Assembly (NCBI GenBank): GCA_964500435.1
Contig: CAZCNL010000002.1
Coordinates: forward strand, 248,001-312,000
Source: GWF2-33-9 sp964500435
Lineage (GTDB): Bacteria > Bacteroidota > Ignavibacteria > Kapaibacteriales > UBA2268
DNA length: 64,000 nucleotides
Direction of reading: 5' to 3'
Shown here: positions 8,107-16,531 of the stretch, in pieces
Layout: every line of letters begins with the position of its first letter
How positions within the stretch are numbered: position 1 is the stretch's first letter
The notes under the pieces: generated by a model
Databases searched by the model: none
The model's input: only the letters and a program-made list of their open reading frames with translations
What the model was told of the DNA's origin: nothing
Translations under genes and position numbers: made by a program

Positions 8107-10299
8107 TTGAACAAAATCTTAATTACATCAGCCTTACCTTATGCAAATGGATATTTGCACTTAGGTCATTTAGCAGGTGCATACTTACCTGCAGATATTT
8201 TCGCAAGGTATTCCCGACTTTCCGGAAAGCAAGTTCTTTACGTTTGTGGTTCTGATGAACACGGCGTCGCTATAACAATTTCCGCTGAAAAAGAGAAAAC
8301 AACCCCAACGAATATTATAAATAAATATCATACTGCAAATAAAACCGCCTTCGAAAAATTTGGTATGTCGTTCGACATTTATTCTCGTACTTCTATTCCT
8401 GAACATCATAAAATCGCCAAAGAGTTTTTTGCAGATTTTTTGCAAAAAGGACTGTTAGTTGAAAAAGAAGAAGAGCAATTTTATGATGAAAAAGCAAAGA
8501 TGTTTTTGCCGGATAGATATGTCGAAGGCACTTGCCCTAATTGTGGTTACGACAAAGCTCGTGGAGACCAATGCGATAATTGCAGTGCTTATTATAATCA
8601 AATAGAACTTATCAATCCAAAAAGCATCGTTAGCGGAGATATTCCTGTTGTTAAAAAAACAACTCATTGGTATTTCAAATTCCAAGAATTACAACAATTT
8701 TTAGAAAATTATATCGAATCCCATAAAAATGATTGGAAAGAAAATGTTTTGCAACAAAGCCGAAGTTGGTTAAAACTCGGTTTAACCGAAAGAGCCATTA
8801 CACGTGATTTGGATTGGGGTGTGAAAATTGATGATATCCCAGGAATTGATAAAGAAAAAGCTAAAGGAAAAGTACTGTATGTATGGTTTGATGCTGTTTT
8901 AGGTTACATTTCTGCAACAAAAGAATGGGCAAGGGAGCAGTTTGACAATGAAGATGTCTTTGCTGATTGGTGGCAAAACACAGAAACAGATTATTTTGCT
9001 TTTATTGGTAAGGATAATATAGTTTTTCACACATTAATTTTCCCTGCGATGCTTCATTCCAAAGGCGGATATATTTTACCTAAAAATGTGCCCGCAAATG
9101 AATTTTTAAACTTGGAAGGGCAAAAATTTTCGAAATCACGTAACTGGAGCATCGATTTACAAGATTATTTTAACGACTTCAAAGACGAAACAGCCGCAGA
9201 TGCTTTGAGATACGCTTTACTTATGAACCTTCCCGAAACCCGTGATGCAGATTTCACTTGGAAAGATTTTCAAACACGCAATAATAGCGAGTTAGCAGCA
9301 ATTTTCGGTAATTTTGTTAACCGAACAGCTCAATTCATTGCTAAAAATTTCGATTCAAAAGTACCACAAGTAAATAGTGAAATTAATGAAGAATGGGAAA
9401 AAATTATATCTTATTTAAATAACAATTTTTCAGAGAATGTTGACAATGCACAACTACCTGCTCAATTCGTAACTTCATTAAATAATAATGATGTTGCGGT
9501 AATTATATCATTGTGGCAAGGTATTGAAAAATCTAAAAAATTACTTGAAAGATTCAAGATTAGAGAAGCATATCTCGAAATAATGAATATCGCTCGTTCT
9601 TCAAATAAATATTTCAATGATGAAGCACCTTGGAATTCAATAAAGAATTCACCTAATGAAGCTGCAAAAACTTTATATGTTTGCAGTCAACTTATTTATT
9701 CACTTTCTATTTTATTTGCACCTGCAATTCCAAATTCCGCCGCAAAATTACAAACTGCACTTGGGTTATCTCCTTTTATCGGGAATGCAACAAATGCAAA
9801 AAAATCAGATAATCTTTGGGATAATGCAAAATTGCCTAATTTAAAAAGTGGTAATAATATTCAAATTCAAGGTGTTCTTTTCCCATTTATTGAAGATAAA
9901 GTCATCGAAAAACAAATTTCAAAATTAGGTAAAAATGAAAATAACTCTGAACAAGATATAATCAATGTGAAATTAATATCAATAGACGATTTCAAAAAAG
10001 TGAAGCTAACAACAGCAAGAGTTATCGAAGCAACAAGAATCGAAAAATCAGATAAATTATTAAAATTGCAAATCGATATTGCGGGTAAACAAAGACAGCT
10101 TATAGCCGGAATTGCAAAATATTATACACCAGAGCAAATGATAAATAAAACAATAATAGTAGTGGAAAATTTGCAACCAGCTAAGCTTTTCGGCAACTTA
10201 TCAGAAGGGATGTTGTTGGCGGCAAAAACACCTGATGGTAAATTATCATTGCTAACTGTGGAAGAAAACGATTTCCCAACCGGAGCAGATGTTAGCTAA
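8107..10299 (+). CDS. metG: methionyl-tRNA synthetase
   Basis: The 730-residue enzyme charges tRNA-Met with methionine. The class I HIGH-type motif is seen as HLGH at residues 18-21, after SALPYANG. A four-Cys zinc knuckle follows (CPNCGYDKARGDQCDNC) and the KMSKS-type motif is KFSKS at 340-344. The C-terminus (about 625-730) is the tRNA-binding EMAP/OB-fold appendix seen in dimeric MetG (ATRIEKSDKLLKLQIDIAGK). The start codon is TTG; no in-frame ATG lies near, and the protein begins exactly where MetG proteins do (NKILITSALPYANG). It stands alone, divergent from the TPR operon and convergent with the restriction locus. Confidence 0.97.
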   Translation: MNKILITSALPYANGYLHLGHLAGAYLPADIFARYSRLSGKQVLYVCGSDEHGVAITISAEKEKTTPTNIINKYHTANKTAFEKFGMSFDIYSRTSIPEHHKIAKEFFADFLQKGLLVEKEEEQFYDEKAKMFLPDRYVEGTCPNCGYDKARGDQCDNCSAYYNQIELINPKSIVSGDIPVVKKTTHWYFKFQELQQFLENYIESHKNDWKENVLQQSRSWLKLGLTERAITRDLDWGVKIDDIPGIDKEKAKGKVLYVWFDAVLGYISATKEWAREQFDNEDVFADWWQNTETDYFAFIGKDNIVFHTLIFPAMLHSKGGYILPKNVPANEFLNLEGQKFSKSRNWSIDLQDYFNDFKDETAADALRYALLMNLPETRDADFTWKDFQTRNNSELAAIFGNFVNRTAQFIAKNFDSKVPQVNSEINEEWEKIISYLNNNFSENVDNAQLPAQFVTSLNNNDVAVIISLWQGIEKSKKLLERFKIREAYLEIMNIARSSNKYFNDEAPWNSIKNSPNEAAKTLYVCSQLIYSLSILFAPAIPNSAAKLQTALGLSPFIGNATNAKKSDNLWDNAKLPNLKSGNNIQIQGVLFPFIEDKVIEKQISKLGKNENNSEQDIINVKLISIDDFKKVKLTTARVIEATRIEKSDKLLKLQIDIAGKQRQLIAGIAKYYTPEQMINKTIIVVENLQPAKLFGNLSEGMLLAAKTPDGKLSLLTVEENDFPTGADVS

Positions 10300-10368
10300 G
10301 GATGATAATGAAGAATAATACTATAAATGTACATTTAAAATAAAATAGACAATAACATTAGATTAATT

Positions 10369-11016
10369 CTATTTACTTAAAAGAATTACATAACAGGTTG
10401 TTTTATATGCTTTAAGCCCAACATTTTTATGTTTGTACTCAAATGTAATTTCTAGTGGTTTTTCCAAATTTAGTTGTTTAATTTGTTCTTTTATTTTGAA
10501 AATAGGAATATTTTCATCAAGATAAACAATAAATAATCTTGGGTCTGAGCCAAATCTCCCTTCATCTTGGTATTCGTATAAATATTGAGCAACTAAAGAT
10601 GGATTGTTAATTGCTTCATCTCTCCAATTTTGACCGAATTTAGCTTTAAATTGATTTGTTGGGCTTTTAGCTACTTTTTGGTCATAAGATATTCCTCGAA
10701 TATAAAAATCTGTACCCCGACTATGATTAATTGTAGGTAAGATTTCTTCATTCTTTAGAAAAATTAATGTTTCAATAAAATCATTTCTAACAGTATTTAG
10801 TTCTTTCAATCTCCTATATTTGACAGCGGCAATTTTAACTTTTTCATCTTTTATTATCCCTGATTCACTTAATGCATTAATTCGTTGAACAAAACCATCA
10901 AAATCTCCTTGCGAACAAGGCCATTCAACTTCACCTAATTTTAAAGTAGTCCATTCTTCTAATAATTTATCTATTGCTTTTCTGATTCTATTCCATTTTG
11001 AAATTTTTTTGATTCC
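10369..11016 (-). CDS. putative type II restriction endonuclease, C-terminal part in the shifted frame
   Basis: This frame is open from 11016 (just after a TAA) to the stop at 10369. It continues the protein begun at 11234 after a -1 shift at the A7 run at 11004-11010. The fused product would be about 288 residues. It contains TD, eight residues, then DQK (about residues 175-187 of the fusion: GTDFYIRGISYDQKVAKS), which resembles a PD-(D/E)xK nuclease core. With the methyltransferase gene directly upstream this suggests a restriction enzyme; no named family was recognised. If read alone, a TTG at 10807-10809 could start a 146-residue piece, but coding-like sequence extends well upstream of it, which argues for a single interrupted gene. 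Confidence 0.6.
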   Translation of the reverse strand, partial: GIKKISKWNRIRKAIDKLLEEWTTLKLGEVEWPCSQGDFDGFVQRINALSESGIIKDEKVKIAAVKYRRLKELNTVRNDFIETLIFLKNEEILPTINHSRGTDFYIRGISYDQKVAKSPTNQFKAKFGQNWRDEAINNPSLVAQYLYEYQDEGRFGSDPRLFIVYLDENIPIFKIKEQIKQLNLEKPLEITFEYKHKNVGLKAYKTTCYVILLSK

Positions 11017-11234
11017 TTAAATATTTCACGAATTATTGGTAATGCCTTTTGATAGTTCCAATGCTTTATTATCAACTTCCATATTTCTGAAGATTTCATC
11101 TTATCCATTATTGTTTTTTCATATGGACTGTTAGATTCGTCGAACAGTCTGGTTAAAAAAATAATAGCATTTGACTTATTACCAAATATTTTTTTTGCAA
11201 TTTTTTCATTCAAATTATTTAGAATATACTCCAT
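10971..11234 (-). CDS. putative type II restriction endonuclease, N-terminal part before frameshift
   Basis: An ATG at 11232-11234, 11 bp after the methyltransferase stop, opens an 87-codon frame ending in TAG at 10971. The first 77 residues (MEYILNNLNEKIAKK onward) look like a helical N-terminal domain. Codons 75-77 read TCA AAA AAA, after which the -1 frame is open for 211 more codons to 10369. I therefore see this as the 5' part of one nuclease gene. The options are a true loss-of-function shift, a homopolymer error in the assembly, a phase-variable tract, or programmed -1 frameshifting at A_AAA_AAA. In the unshifted product the D...DxK motif would be missing and the protein probably inactive. 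Confidence 0.6.
   Translation of the reverse strand: MEYILNNLNEKIAKKIFGNKSNAIIFLTRLFDESNSPYEKTIMDKMKSSEIWKLIIKHWNYQKALPIIREIFKESKKFQNGIESEKQ
11004..11010 (-). other. A7 run forming a canonical -1 slippery heptamer
   Basis: Read on the coding (minus) strand, the frame is TCA AAA AAA TTT, so the last A of TCA plus the two AAA codons form A_AAA_AAA in the phase required for -1 slippage. Slipping one base back moves translation into the 212-codon open frame (stop included) that completes the putative nuclease. I see no obvious stable hairpin directly downstream. Confidence 0.5.
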
Positions 11235-11245
11235 TTGTATCTATA

Positions 11246-12340
11246 TTATTTTTTTTGAAATAAAAAAATATATTCATGTTTAAATATATAAAAACCGCCA
11301 ACTAATGCTCTATACCTCCAAAGTTCTTTTTGATTCAATTTTCCCTTTGTCTCTTCAAAATTTTTAATAATTATTGATTTTAACACACATTTCCTCCTTA
11401 AAATTTCTTGCATTGTAAGAAATGCTAAGGGAATCCATTCTCCTTCATAATATTTGTCGCTAATAACTAATGCGAAGAATCTTTTTGATTCCAAAATGGA
11501 AAGTGAGTTATCAGTTATTTCGCCAATTTTGTAAAGAAAATCATTCAATGTTTTAGAATTTGAAAGGTCATTGGGGTCATCACTAAATTTAATAATATCC
11601 CAATAAGGTGGATGCAATATTACAAATTGAACTTTCTCGATATTTTCTTCTGCAATTATTTTATTGAAATCAAGTTTTGAACTATCTCCAATTTTTACTA
11701 TTGTTTTTACATTGTATAAATTTTTTTCACTGTTTATCGAATCTTGAGCCATTTTAGCAACTTCTTCTTTTAATTCAATTCCTAATGCATTTCGCCCTAA
11801 TTTACGTGCTTCAATTAAAGTAGTTCCACTACCTAAAAATGGGTCTAAAATCCAATCGCCTTTCTTTGTATATCTTTTCATTAACTGATTTGGTATTTGC
11901 GGAACAAAGTTTCCCCAATATTGTCCATTATGAGCACCACTATTATCCCGCCTTTCTAAGATCCATAGACTATCTGTGATTATATCATTATAATCTTTCC
12001 ATCTATTTAAATTAATATCATTATAATTGCTTGTCTTAATTTCGGTTATAGACTTTATTATTTTTTTAATATAATATTTTGTTCTTTCAAGTGAATAGGA
12101 ATTAATTGCTTTTTCGATATCGTCTTGATTTACAATTAGATTTCCATCTACTTCTTTACTTGAATTATTAAATATTATCTTTAAAATTTCTTTAATTTCT
12201 ATAATATCATTTTTTTGTAATAATTCATTTAAAATTTGTATAATACTCAAATTTTCTTCTTTATTTGATGAAGATTCAAATACTTCTGTATTATAAGTAT
12301 TCTCGAATATTGTTTTTTGAATATATTTTCTCATTACCAT
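11246..12340 (-). CDS. DNA methyltransferase (N6-adenine/N4-cytosine type) of a type II R-M system
   Basis: The 364-residue product has the SAM-binding motif DPFLGSGTT at residues 166-174, followed by GIEL at 187-190, and the catalytic motif as HPPYW at 243-247. This is the amino-methyltransferase signature, with His in place of the usual Asp, Asn or Ser. The order SAM motif then catalytic motif is that of alpha-type enzymes. Residues 1-110 are a variable Asn/Ile/Lys-rich region of unknown role. The gene starts with ATG at 12338-12340, divergent from queA, and is followed 11 bp later by the frameshifted putative nuclease. Methylation would protect the host from that nuclease. The locus splits housekeeping genes, consistent with horizontal acquisition. 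Confidence 0.85.
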   Translation of the reverse strand: MVMRKYIQKTIFENTYNTEVFESSSNKEENLSIIQILNELLQKNDIIEIKEILKIIFNNSSKEVDGNLIVNQDDIEKAINSYSLERTKYYIKKIIKSITEIKTSNYNDINLNRWKDYNDIITDSLWILERRDNSGAHNGQYWGNFVPQIPNQLMKRYTKKGDWILDPFLGSGTTLIEARKLGRNALGIELKEEVAKMAQDSINSEKNLYNVKTIVKIGDSSKLDFNKIIAEENIEKVQFVILHPPYWDIIKFSDDPNDLSNSKTLNDFLYKIGEITDNSLSILESKRFFALVISDKYYEGEWIPLAFLTMQEILRRKCVLKSIIIKNFEETKGKLNQKELWRYRALVGGFYIFKHEYIFLFQKK

Positions 12341-12451
12341 AATTTAGCTTTTTGCAATTTAACATTTTCTTTTTTTACGAAAAATTTAAAATTTATTTTT
12401 CTAAATTTTTTATTCTTAATTACGTTTTGAGTTATTATTAATTTTATTTTT

Positions 12452-13699
12452 ATGCAGTTAAATCAAATCGATATCAACGATTTTAATTATTTTCTACCCG
12501 AGGAAAAAATTGCTCAATACCCTCTTGAAAACAGAGATGAGAGTAAATTGCTTTTTTTCAACTCAAACGACAATTCAATCAAACATTATTTTTTCTATGA
12601 TTTACCCAACTTATTACCTGAAAACTCTCTTTTAGTGCGTAATGTCTCGAAAGTTTTTCCCGCTCGTTTCTTTCTTACGAAAATTACAGGTGGCAAGGTT
12701 GAAATTTTACTTGAAAATCCTGTCAGTTATTCCTTGCCCCAAATAGCCTTAGCAAAATCATCCCCTCAAATTTGGCAATGTACTATGAGAGGTAAAAATC
12801 TTAAACCTGGCGTTATTTTATCTACTAAATTTAACTCAAATAGCCCCGTTCAACAAGATTTTTTTATCAAAGGTGAAATAGTCGAAGATATTGCGGGAAA
12901 AAGAAATGTGAATTTCTCTTGGGAACCAGCAAATTTAAGCTTTGCTGAATTTCTTTCCGAAATAGGGAAAGTGCCTTTGCCACCTTACATTCATCGCACT
13001 CCCGAAGAAATTGACAAAATTAAATATCAAACCGTTTTCGCAAAGTATGATGGCTCCATTGCAGCTCCTACAGCAGGATTGCATTTCACCGAGAAAATTG
13101 ATTCAGCAATAATTAATTTAGGAATTCAAATCGAAGAAATTGTATTACACGTTGGTTCAGGTACTTTTCAACCTTTAAAAACAGATTTAATAGCCGAACA
13201 TAATATGCACTTCGAGCAATTTCAAATTTCACTCGATTTCTTGGAAAAGTTACGTCATTCTTTGCAAGCAAAGAAAAAAATTATAGCAACAGGGACAACA
13301 ACCGTACGCACATTAGAAACATTATTTTGGTTAGGAAATAAAATTAATACATCAAAGATTGAACCAAATGAAACAATTATTTTAAAACAATGGGATTGGA
13401 CGGAACTAATTTCTCAAAAATTATTATCTCCGGCTGATTCAATACAAATTTTAATAAACTTATTGAGCAAAAATTCATCAAATCAAATAATTGGTCAAAC
13501 TCAATTATTTATAGTCCCAGGGTATGATTTTAAAATTGTAGATGGAATAATCACAAACTTTCATCTTCCGAAAAGCACCTTATTGCTTTTAGTTGCGGCA
13601 TTTGTCGGTAAGGAAAATTATGAAAATATCTATAAAATTGCTCTCGAAAAAAATTATAGATTTTTAAGTTATGGCGATAGCTCATTTCTATTAAAATAA
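12452..13699 (+). CDS. queA: S-adenosylmethionine:tRNA ribosyltransferase-isomerase
   Basis: QueA transfers and isomerises the ribosyl group of SAM onto 7-aminomethyl-7-deazaguanine in tRNA, giving epoxyqueuosine at the wobble position. Family signatures are clear: DFNYFLPEEKIAQYPLENRD near the start, APTAGLHFTE in the middle, and HVGSGTFQPLKTD. The C-terminus has IITNFHLPKSTLL and YGDSSFLL. At 415 residues it is longer than common QueA proteins of about 345; the extra sequence lies partly between about residues 285 and 345 and is polar and Asn/Lys-rich. It is convergent with rlmB with only 10 bp between stops. Confidence 0.95.
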   Translation: MQLNQIDINDFNYFLPEEKIAQYPLENRDESKLLFFNSNDNSIKHYFFYDLPNLLPENSLLVRNVSKVFPARFFLTKITGGKVEILLENPVSYSLPQIALAKSSPQIWQCTMRGKNLKPGVILSTKFNSNSPVQQDFFIKGEIVEDIAGKRNVNFSWEPANLSFAEFLSEIGKVPLPPYIHRTPEEIDKIKYQTVFAKYDGSIAAPTAGLHFTEKIDSAIINLGIQIEEIVLHVGSGTFQPLKTDLIAEHNMHFEQFQISLDFLEKLRHSLQAKKKIIATGTTTVRTLETLFWLGNKINTSKIEPNETIILKQWDWTELISQKLLSPADSIQILINLLSKNSSNQIIGQTQLFIVPGYDFKIVDGIITNFHLPKSTLLLLVAAFVGKENYENIYKIALEKNYRFLSYGDSSFLLK

Positions 13700-13709
13700 C
13701 CTTCTTAAT

Positions 13710-14468
13710 TTATTTTTTACTTATTCTTTTACGCAGAATCTCAAATAAAATAATACCCGCAGAAACTGATGCATTCAAAGATTCCGTTTTGCCAAGTGTA
13801 GGAATTTTGACCACATAATCGCATTGTTTAACCAAGCTATGTCGGATACCTTTCCCTTCATTACCAATGATTAACACAACAGGGAAATTATAGTCAATAT
13901 CGAAATAATTGTGATTTGCCTCCATATCCGTCCCAATTAACCAAAAACCTCTTTCTTTCAAGTAAGCAAGTGTATTTGGTACACTTTTTACGGAACAATA
14001 AGGCAAATATTCCAAAGCACCAGCTGATGTTTTAAATGCTACTGGTGTAATAGGGGAACTTTTAGATTCGGGTATGATTAATCCCGCAGCTCCAACTGAC
14101 TCAGCTGAGCGAGCAATTGAACCTAAATTGTGGGGGTCTTGGATTTCATCTAAAAACAATATTATTGGAAACTCATTTTTTTCGTATGCTTCGTCAATTA
14201 GTTGAAATAAAGGGAGTGAAATACCAATTTCCCTTAATGCCACTACACCTTGATGATTTTCTTTGTCTAAATTATTTGTTTTTAATAAAGTATAAAATTT
14301 ATTTTTGTCGTATGTTGTAATTGGAATTTTGATTTTACGGGCGAGGTAATTTATTTGATTAATTTCATCACCCGTAATACCATATTGTATAATAATTTTA
14401 GTAATATTCGCTTCTGCTTTCAAAGCTGCTAAGATTGGCTTTCTGCCATAAATATAAAATTCATTCAA
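13710..14468 (-). CDS. rlmB: 23S rRNA 2'-O-methyltransferase, TrmH/SpoU family (RlmB-like)
   Basis: The 252-residue product has the TrmH layout. Residues 1-80 form a substrate-binding domain starting with IYGRKPILAALKA. A SPOUT knot domain follows with motif 1 (LDEIQDPHNLGSIARSA), motif 2 (LIIGNEGKGI) and motif 3 (IPTLGKTESLNASVSAGI). RlmB methylates G2251 of 23S rRNA with SAM; other TrmH enzymes with this layout act on tRNA or other rRNA sites, so the exact target is inferred. The in-frame start is a TTG at 14466-14468; no in-frame ATG precedes the conserved domain. It lies 24 bp downstream of the phosphohexomutase gene. Confidence 0.88.
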   Translation of the reverse strand: MNEFYIYGRKPILAALKAEANITKIIIQYGITGDEINQINYLARKIKIPITTYDKNKFYTLLKTNNLDKENHQGVVALREIGISLPLFQLIDEAYEKNEFPIILFLDEIQDPHNLGSIARSAESVGAAGLIIPESKSSPITPVAFKTSAGALEYLPYCSVKSVPNTLAYLKERGFWLIGTDMEANHNYFDIDYNFPVVLIIGNEGKGIRHSLVKQCDYVVKIPTLGKTESLNASVSAGIILFEILRKRISKK

Positions 14469-14492
14469 TACTTTTTCTCTTTCTTTTATCTT

Positions 14493-15887
14493 TTATTTCA
14501 ATTCTATAGCTGCAGAAATTAACTCTCGAACTTTTTCAATATTTTCTGCTTCGGCATAAAAGCGAATTAAAGGTTCCGTCCCAGATGCTCGAATTAAAAG
14601 CCAGCCATTATCCACGAAAAATTTATATCCATCCAACAAATTTTTATGAATTACTTTGTATTTACCAATATATTCTGGAGTATTTGCGGCGGCTTTTAAT
14701 ATTCTTTCCTTTTCTTCGGGAGTAACTTTTTTATCAACTCTTTCGAAAACGTGATTGCCAAATTCGTTATTGAGTTCATCGACTAATTCAGATAATTTCA
14801 TTTTTTTATTCAGCATTGCTTCAATTAAAAGCAAACCATTAAAAATACCATCTCTTTCAGGAATATGCAAGACAGTCCCTAAGCCACCGGACTCTTCTCC
14901 GCCAATCAGCACACCGCCTTTTGCCATTAATTCTGCTGCATATTTGAAGCCAACTGGTGTTTCTATAAGTTCCAATCCATATTTTTCTGCGTACTTGTCC
15001 ACCATTGAAGTCAGCGAAACAGTTTTGACAATTTTACCTTGAAGTTTCTTAAAACCATTCAAGTATTTCAATATAATCATATAAATTTTATGAGCATCGA
15101 CAAAATTTCCTTTTTCATCAACAGCACCAAGTCTATCAGCATCACCATCGGAAGCAAGACCAACATCAAATCCTTGTGCGGTACGAGCTTTCAACAAACC
15201 AAGCATACTTTCAATCGGTTCGGGATGGTCTAATTCCCCAAATGATGGATTATAATAAGAATGCAATTCTTCAACATAAGGGAAAAGTATACCTAATGTA
15301 TGAATTCCTGCACCAAACATTGGGTCAAATAATATTTTCAATCCTGATTTTTTTATTCCTTCTATGTCGATTTTCTCTCGAATATAATTAATATAAGTTG
15401 CTTTAAAATCATAAAGTTCAATCATACCAGAGCTGATATAATCTTTTACTGGTTTTAATTTCAATTCTGGTGGGTTTTTCTCCAAAGCAGGTATTTCTTT
15501 TTCAACTTCGGAAACCATTTCAGGAGTTGCAGGACCACCGTAATTTGCTTTAATTTTATAGCCGCTATATTCCGGAGGATTGTGCGATGCTGTAATAATT
15601 ATTCCTACACTTGCATTTAGCAATTTTGTGTTAAAACTAACTTGTGGAGTTGAACTGATTGAATTTGCCAAATATGTTTTAATCCCATTTTCGGCAAATA
15701 CACAAGCAACTTCCTCGGCAAATTTATTTGATAAAAAACGAGTGTCAAAACCAACCACAGCTGTCGGATTTTGCAAATTTTGCTTTTTTAGATATAAAAC
15801 TGTAGCATAAGCAGCTATTCTAATATTATCAAATGTAAAATCTCGTGCGATTAAACCTCGCCATCCATCAGTTCCAAATTTTATCAT
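14493..15887 (-). CDS. phosphoglucomutase/phosphomannomutase family protein
   Basis: The 464-residue enzyme belongs to the alpha-D-phosphohexomutase superfamily, which moves phosphate between C1 and C6 of hexoses. The phosphoserine loop is TASHNPPEYSG (active Ser about residue 101), the metal loop is SDGDADRLGAVD, the sugar-binding loop is GGEESGG and the phosphate-binding loop is RASGTEPLIRFY. The family members PgcA, ManB and GlmM differ in sugar. The short N-terminus (IKFGTDGWRGLIA) fits phosphomannomutase/phosphoglucomutase better than GlmM. It would feed nucleotide-sugar synthesis, as does the partial dehydrogenase at the left end. It is the first gene of a two-gene minus-strand unit with rlmB. 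Confidence 0.92.
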   Translation of the reverse strand: MIKFGTDGWRGLIARDFTFDNIRIAAYATVLYLKKQNLQNPTAVVGFDTRFLSNKFAEEVACVFAENGIKTYLANSISSTPQVSFNTKLLNASVGIIITASHNPPEYSGYKIKANYGGPATPEMVSEVEKEIPALEKNPPELKLKPVKDYISSGMIELYDFKATYINYIREKIDIEGIKKSGLKILFDPMFGAGIHTLGILFPYVEELHSYYNPSFGELDHPEPIESMLGLLKARTAQGFDVGLASDGDADRLGAVDEKGNFVDAHKIYMIILKYLNGFKKLQGKIVKTVSLTSMVDKYAEKYGLELIETPVGFKYAAELMAKGGVLIGGEESGGLGTVLHIPERDGIFNGLLLIEAMLNKKMKLSELVDELNNEFGNHVFERVDKKVTPEEKERILKAAANTPEYIGKYKVIHKNLLDGYKFFVDNGWLLIRASGTEPLIRFYAEAENIEKVRELISAAIELK

Positions 15888-15997
15888 TTTTCTTCTCTTT
15901 TTTATTCAAGATATTTTTCAAAATTACGAAATATCATTTAAATTCTTGTTTTATAATTTTATTGCTAATATAAAATGTAATGTTATTATAAATTCAT

Positions 15998-16005
15998 TAA
16001 TTTTG
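15998..16005 (+). promoter_or_regulatory. TAnnTTTG promoter box upstream of the thioredoxin-like gene
   Basis: TAATTTTG matches the Bacteroidota -7 consensus and lies 25 bases before the ATG at 16031, in a 143-bp divergent intergenic region. The -33 half is not clear. Confidence 0.35.
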
Positions 16006-16030
16006 TTGTCATAACTAAATTAATTTCAAA

Positions 16031-16531
16031 ATGTTTACTAAACATCAATTATTTTCACTAATTCACACATTTATCATTTTCACAACTTTGCTTCTTTTTT
16101 CTTGTAGTTCCATCAATGAAAAAACAAATTTAATTGGTAATATCTCTTTCGAACAATGGAAAAATTCGAAATATTGGAATGAACACGAATACTTTAGTTA
16201 TCCAATTGATTCATTAAAAATTATTAATTTAAATAAATTAATACAAGAAAAAAAGTTTAAAATTATCATTTTTGCGAGTGTTTTTTGTGACGATTGTTTG
16301 GAAAAAATACCGCACATTATCAAAATAATCGAAATGCTCAATATACCGACTGATAATATAATCTTTTATGGACTTGATGAATATTCAACCGAACCTTCGG
16401 GATATTATAAACAATTCAAGTTTAATTCAACTCCTGCAATTTTTTTTAAAGGAATGAATGAGAGATTAATTTTAATAAATTCGTCAAATGATTTAATCGA
16501 TGAATTTGAAAATGCTTTGAGAAAATTATGA
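16031..16531 (+). CDS. thioredoxin-like lipoprotein with CxxC motif
   Basis: The 166-residue product begins with a lipoprotein signal (hydrophobic FIIFTTLLLF then SCSS; lipid-anchored Cys at residue 25). A thioredoxin-like fold follows. The strand FKIIIFASVF leads to a CDDC redox motif at residues 86-89, and a cis-Pro-like site sits in FNSTPAIFF. TlpA/ResA-type proteins of this kind reduce disulfides in the periplasm. The next gene overlaps by four bases (ATGA), and its mature product begins QCGCM, so the pair may act together, for instance in Cys maintenance or metal handling. That partnership is inference from position and Cys content only. Confidence 0.65.
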   Translation: MFTKHQLFSLIHTFIIFTTLLLFSCSSINEKTNLIGNISFEQWKNSKYWNEHEYFSYPIDSLKIINLNKLIQEKKFKIIIFASVFCDDCLEKIPHIIKIIEMLNIPTDNIIFYGLDEYSTEPSGYYKQFKFNSTPAIFFKGMNERLILINSSNDLIDEFENALRKL

